From Solidesulfovibrio sp. (GTDB taxonomy: Bacteria > Desulfobacterota > Desulfovibrionia > Desulfovibrionales > Desulfovibrionaceae): a DNA stretch of 64,000 nt. The stretch's first letter is position 1. Each line of letters begins with the position of its first letter. The stretch spans positions 1 through 64,000 of the forward strand of contig NZ_JARKOZ010000213.1 of assembly GCF_029978005.1 (NCBI RefSeq), read 5' to 3'. This document shows positions 61,432 to 64,000 of the stretch, in pieces. The notes under the pieces were generated by a model. That model was given only the letters and a program-made list of their open reading frames with translations, searched no databases and had not been told where the DNA came from. The position numbers and the translations under genes were made by a program.

Positions 61432-61860
61432 GCGGGTCTCCTTGGGGGTAACGCCAACCGGAGTCAATTCTAGGAAAAGGAGCGCCCCTTGGCAAGGCGT
61501 CGTGGAAAAAAGACAAGGGAAAACCGCCCGTTCCGACAATAAAATCCGGGCGCGTCCGGAGAAAAGTCGCAGCTATTTGAAAAAATACCAACTAAATGAA
61601 GAGGTAAAATATCGGATTGAAAAGGTCTCGATGCAAAAAAGTACCAAAAAATATTTTTACATGCAAAAGGCGGGTCCTCGGAAAAAAAATCTTCTTGCGG
61701 TCACGAAATGCCGACAAGGGAAAGCCTGGCGCTGTCCTGGTCCGAGGCAAGCGGCGAGAAGGTCTTCGGGATGCGAAGTCGGTCAGCAACAGGGCGCAAG
61801 GGGACGGCGAAGAAACGCCGGCCTGGGAGCAAGCCTTGCGGGAGGAGATGTCCGGCCAGT
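61432..61860. other. Gene-free region with an AT-rich patch between the response regulator and a HesB-like gene
   Basis: Nothing convincing is encoded. An AT-rich patch at 61575-61690 has runs such as AAAAAATACCAAC and AGTACCAAAAAATATTTTTAC, and may hold the promoter of the response-regulator operon on the minus strand. The remaining sequence is GC-rich and holds the downstream flank of the HesB-like gene. No repeat copy of elements A or B was found. Confidence 0.35.
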
Positions 61861-62193
61861 TCAGTGGGAGCCGCAAGCGCCGCCGCAGTCGCCGCCGGCC
61901 TGGGAAAAATCGAGGCTGGAGGCGATGGCGATGCCCTGGCCGTCGCAGTCCACGGTCAGCGGCGCGGCCTGGTCCAAAAGCCGCCTGTTGACCAGGATGC
62001 GCCAGCCGTCGCAGGAAAAGGCGACGTCGTCGGGCTGCGGCTCGGCCACGGACAGTTCCAGGCGCGGGCCGGCCTCGCTTAAAAAAGACAGGAACACGCG
62101 CAGGCTCGGCCGGGCCGCGCCGGCGAAATGCGCCGCCAGGGCGGCGGCGGCCGTGGGCGTCAGGCGCAGCAGTTCGTCTTGGCGAAGGTCCAT
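61861..62193 (-). CDS. HesB/IscA-like protein, variant with Glu at the redox position
   Basis: The 110-residue protein matches the HesB-like fold of its two neighbours (LRLTPTAAAALAAHF, then VFLSFLSEAGPRLELSVAEP, DGWRILVNRRLLDQA). The end is CGGACGSH. At the site where the neighbours have Cys-Cys or Sec-Ala before G-P it has Glu-Ala (EAGP, residue 40), so the first redox ligand is lost while the C-terminal Cys pair remains. An iron-sulfur carrier or redox role is thus doubtful. It follows the terminator of the two-gene unit upstream and may have its own promoter. Confidence 0.75.
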   Translation of the reverse strand: MDLRQDELLRLTPTAAAALAAHFAGAARPSLRVFLSFLSEAGPRLELSVAEPQPDDVAFSCDGWRILVNRRLLDQAAPLTVDCDGQGIAIASSLDFSQAGGDCGGACGSH

Positions 62194-62234
62194 GGGGTCT
62201 CCCTACGGTCGGCGCGCCGGGCTGTCAATCGGCC

Positions 62235-62264
62235 AAAAAAAAGGGACCGGCCAAAGCCGGTCCC
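62235..62264 (-). terminator. Intrinsic terminator after the Cys-type HesB-like gene
   Basis: On the minus strand GGGACCGGC-TTTG-GCCGGTCCC (62243-62264) is followed by TTTTTTTT (62235-62242). It closes the 62288-63059 transcription unit. Confidence 0.9.
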
Positions 62265-62287
62265 GGGAAGGCGGGGGAGAGGGGACT

Positions 62288-62620
62288 TCAGGAACAGGAA
62301 CCGCCGCCGCAGGAGCCACCGCCGCAGGAACCACCGCCGCAGGAGCCGCCGCCGAGTTGCAGGTTCGAAGACACGGAAAAGCCGTAGTCGGTCATGTCCA
62401 CCGTAATGGGCTTGGCCAGGGCCATCAGTTCCTTTTCCACGACGAAGGTGTAGCCGCTTACGTCGAAAACATCATCGTTCTCGCGGGCTTCGTCCAGGGC
62501 CAGGGTCAGGGAAGGGCCGCAGCAGCCGCCCTTGTTGAGGTACACCCGGATGGGCGCTTTTTCTTTGTCGGCGAAATAATTGTCGAGTTCGGCACGGGCC
62601 GTGTCGGTCATGGAAACCAT
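62288..62620 (-). CDS. HesB/IscA-like protein with Cys-Cys and a Gly-Ser-Cys repeat tail
   Basis: The 110-residue protein is HesB-like: TARAELDNYFADKEKAPIRV, then YLNKGGCCGPSLTLALDE with Cys33-Cys34, VSGYTFVVEKELMALAK and DYGFSVSSNLQLG. The C-terminus is four tandem GGGSC units followed by a Ser, an odd Cys-rich tail. These Cys may coordinate iron or an iron-sulfur cluster. Its paralog 119 bp upstream on the same strand has Sec at position 33. GGAGG precedes ATG 62620. A terminator follows. Confidence 0.88.
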   Translation of the reverse strand: MVSMTDTARAELDNYFADKEKAPIRVYLNKGGCCGPSLTLALDEARENDDVFDVSGYTFVVEKELMALAKPITVDMTDYGFSVSSNLQLGGGSCGGGSCGGGSCGGGSCS

Positions 62621-62653
62621 CGTGATCCTCCAGGCAAGGGTTGGCAAAGGGGT

Positions 62654-62718
62654 AATCACCGAAGATTTGCTTGTCAAATAAGTCGGCCCGATGATCCCAT
62701 GGCAAATCTTCGGTGATT
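62654..62718. repeat. 17-bp perfect inverted repeat between the Sec and Cys HesB-like genes
   Basis: AATCACCGAAGATTTGC at 62654-62670 pairs with GCAAATCTTCGGTGATT at 62702-62718 over 17 bp, with a 31-bp spacer. It is a perfect stem in the 118-bp gap between the two genes. It could be an RNA processing or attenuation structure, or a recombination scar of the gene duplication. No T-run follows, so it is not a simple terminator. Confidence 0.7.
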
Positions 62719-62738
62719 CCCTATGCGGATGCCTGGGA

Positions 62739-63059
62739 TCAGCCGGTGGAACAGGAACCGCCGGAGCAGGAGGACCCGCAACCGCCGCCGCCCAGTTCCA
62801 GGCTCGAAGTGACCGAGAAGCCCATGTAGGTCATGTCGACCGTCATGGGAGAGGCCTTTTCAAGCAGTTCTTTTTCCACGACAAAGGTGTAACCGGAAAC
62901 ATCGAGGACCTCGTCCGTGTCGCGCGGCTCATCCAGAGCCAGCGCCAGCCTGGGGCCAGCTCAGCCGCCGGACGAGAGATAGATCCGGATGGGGCTTTTT
63001 TCTTTTTCGGCGAAATACCCGTCGAGCTGGGTTTTCGCGCTCGGCGTCAGTTCAACCAT
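62739..63059 (-). CDS. HesB-like selenoprotein (Sec at codon 33, TGA)
   Basis: The 106-residue frame has an in-frame TGA at 62961-62963, codon 33. Reading it as selenocysteine gives MVELTPSAKTQLDGYFAEKE, then RIYLSSGG-U-AGPRLALALDE, then VSGYTFVVEKELLEKASPMT and a Cys-rich end (GGGGCGSSCSGGSCSTG) before stop TGA 62739. In the adjacent paralog the same position is Cys33 (GGCCGP). AGGAGG precedes the ATG and the frame is otherwise intact. Selenocysteine-containing HesB-like proteins are known in bacteria that carry SelA/SelB/SelC. A hairpin follows the TGA. An ordinary stop would leave only 32 residues. Confidence 0.8.
62933..62953 (-). promoter_or_regulatory. Candidate bacterial SECIS hairpin for the HesB-like selenoprotein
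   Basis: Seven nucleotides after the UGA the mRNA can fold CCAG-GCU-[GGCGCU]-GGC-U-CUGG. That is a 4-bp lower stem, a bulged U (62937), a 3-bp upper stem and a 6-nt loop that begins with GG. Bulged U plus loop G are features of SelB-binding hairpins. The loop is 14 nt from the UGA, slightly closer than in the E. coli fdhF element, so the exact fold needs testing. Confidence 0.5.
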
Positions 63060-63198
63060 GGAATCCTCCTGGGACAAACTCGTTCGATGCAACTAAGCAT
63101 GACCGATAGGAAAGTCAAATGACACGTCGCCAGCCGCCCCGTCGTTGCAGGCGCGATGCGTTTACGGTATTCGCGGGAAAAGCCCCGAGGAAGTCGCC

Positions 63199-63735
63199 GT
63201 GACAAAACAGAAAAAAATCATGACTGCCGGCGAGGTGCGCCGCACCCTGGACCGGTTGGCTTTCGAGATCATCGAACACCACGATCCCGGCTGCGGCCTG
63301 GCCCTGGTCGGCATCCAGCGGCGCGGGGCGGAGCTGGCCACGCGCCTCAAATCCCTCATCGACGCCCGGGGGGGGTGCGACCTGCCCCTCGGCAAGCTCG
63401 ACATCAACCTCTACCGCGACGACTGGACCAACCGCGAGGTGCAGCCGCAGGTGGGGCCGTCGCACATTCCCTTCTCCCTGGACGAAAAGAACGTGGTGCT
63501 GGTGGACGACGTGCTCTTTTCCGGCCGCACCATCCGGGCCGCCCTGGAAGCCCTGCTCGACTACGGCCGGCCCAAGCGGGTGGAGTTGCTCGTGCTCATC
63601 GACCGCCGCGGCCACCGCGAACTGCCCATCCAGGCCGACTACGTCGGCAAGCGCGTGCACACCGAGCCCGGCGAGCACGTGGACGTGGCCGTGTCCGAGC
63701 TCGACGGCGAGGACGGGGTGCACGTGGTGGGGTAG
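63199..63735 (+). CDS. pyrR: PyrR-type bifunctional uracil phosphoribosyltransferase / pyrimidine regulator
   Basis: The 178-residue protein starts VTKQKKIMTAGEVRRTLDRL at GTG 63199 (AGGA upstream) or MTAGEVRR at ATG 63220. It has the PRTase motif VVLVDDVLFSGRTIRAALEA, and RRGHRELPIQADYVGK and GVHVVG match PyrR. In PyrR systems the protein binds pyr mRNA and attenuates transcription; the enzyme activity is uracil plus PRPP to UMP. No pyr operon is adjacent and no attenuator was seen, so a salvage role may dominate here. Confidence 0.93.
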   Translation: MTKQKKIMTAGEVRRTLDRLAFEIIEHHDPGCGLALVGIQRRGAELATRLKSLIDARGGCDLPLGKLDINLYRDDWTNREVQPQVGPSHIPFSLDEKNVVLVDDVLFSGRTIRAALEALLDYGRPKRVELLVLIDRRGHRELPIQADYVGKRVHTEPGEHVDVAVSELDGEDGVHVVG

Positions 63736-63900
63736 GGGGAAAGAGGGAAGAGGCCTCCGGCGGCCGGGAGGGGATGATCCCCTCCCGGGCCCTCCCCGAT
63801 GGGGGAGAGGCACGGGAGGGTGCCTGCGTTTCCTTTTCGTGCCTGATTGTGGGGGGCGGTCGATGGACGTATGGGGGAGGCTCCAGCAAGGAGGTTTCCC

Positions 63901-64000
63901 ATGCGCATCATGGCCATAAGCGGCAGTCCCCGGAAGAAATGGAACACCGCCGCGCTGCTCGGCAAGGTCCTGGAAGGGGCGGCCGGCAAGGGCGCGGAAA
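63901..64000 (+). CDS. NADPH-dependent FMN reductase / iron-sulfur flavoprotein-like, cut by window end
   Basis: Only the first 33 residues are visible: MRIMAISGSPRKKWNTAALL, which is the flavodoxin-like FMN-binding start (AISGSPRK). Proteins with this beginning are FMN reductases or Isf-type iron-sulfur flavoproteins; the rest of the gene would be needed to tell. AAGGAGG precedes the ATG. Confidence 0.8.
   Translation, partial: MRIMAISGSPRKKWNTAALLGKVLEGAAGKGAE

Noticed and set aside
62739-63059. Pseudogene reading of the TGA-interrupted HesB-like gene
   Set aside because: Only TGA is present, at the exact Cys column; the remainder is intact with a strong ribosome site and a candidate hairpin, so Sec decoding is more likely. 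Not excluded without selB/selC.
63736-63900. Terminator of pyrR at the GGGAGGGGATGATCCCCTCCC hairpin
   Set aside because: The stem is strong but no T-run follows, and other GC-rich repeats overlap, so its role is unclear.

Overview
The window is high-GC, Gram-negative chromosomal DNA. I infer a deltaproteobacterium close to Desulfovibrionaceae (Solidesulfovibrio/Desulfovibrio-like). The grounds are the outer-membrane set lysS-lolC-lolD-bamA-skp-fabZ, many histidine kinases and c-di-GMP proteins, an Nramp transporter, an iron-type alcohol dehydrogenase and a HesB-like selenoprotein. No phylogenetic marker was tested. There is no prophage, CRISPR array or intact insertion sequence. Gene density is high and most of the window is ordinary chromosome.

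Layout. 1-1.5 kb: riboflavin genes ribBA and ribH (cut by the window edge). 1.8-3.7 kb: a small secreted protein and an orphan FAD oxidoreductase. 3.9-8.5 kb: a nonulosonic-acid/surface-glycan group (winged-helix regulator, NeuB, glycosyltransferase and a convergent Maf-like protein). 8.6-18 kb: signalling and envelope genes (EAL-CBS-GGDEF protein, metzincin-like protease, CHASE2 adenylate cyclase, and a giant FecR-TPR-beta-barrel protein), interrupted by an AT-rich island at 13.9-14.5 kb with a broken TPR gene. 18-23 kb: TPR methyltransferase, glnA, a YchJ-like protein and a methylase. 23.3-24.6 kb: HicAB toxin-antitoxin and three tandem hairpin units that look like small RNAs. 24.6-34.4 kb: an OmpR-type two-component pair, a hybrid kinase, and two substrate-binding proteins next to kinases. 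34.4-42 kb: RNase R, YgjP-type metalloprotease, NlpC/P60 lipoprotein, alcohol dehydrogenase and a secreted repeat protein. 42.4-47.6 kb: MarR-EmrA-EmrB efflux operon, mntH and a small basic periplasmic protein. 48-51.6 kb: methyltransferase, HGSNAT-like acyltransferase, BMP-type binding protein and tRNA-Asn. 51.8-59.2 kb: lysS and outer-membrane biogenesis genes. 59.3-61.4 kb: response regulator plus GAF-HD-GYP. 61.9-63.1 kb: three HesB/IscA-like paralogs. 63.2-64 kb: pyrR and the start of a flavodoxin-like gene.

What stands out. (1) At 62739-63059 an in-frame TGA sits exactly where the adjacent paralog has a conserved Cys, and a hairpin follows. This is best read as a selenocysteine-containing HesB-like gene, and ordinary ORF calling misses it. 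The third paralog has Glu at the same place. (2) Two roughly 105-bp elements with terminal inverted repeats and a 12-4-12 bp central hairpin lie upstream of ribBA and between emrA and emrB. A third hairpin of the same design is beside the second element. (3) Three tandem minus-strand units in 23.96-24.46 kb each pair a CU-rich anti-Shine-Dalgarno-like stretch with an intrinsic terminator. (4) An AT-rich island with a TPR pseudogene splits the CHASE2/FecR envelope-signalling genes.
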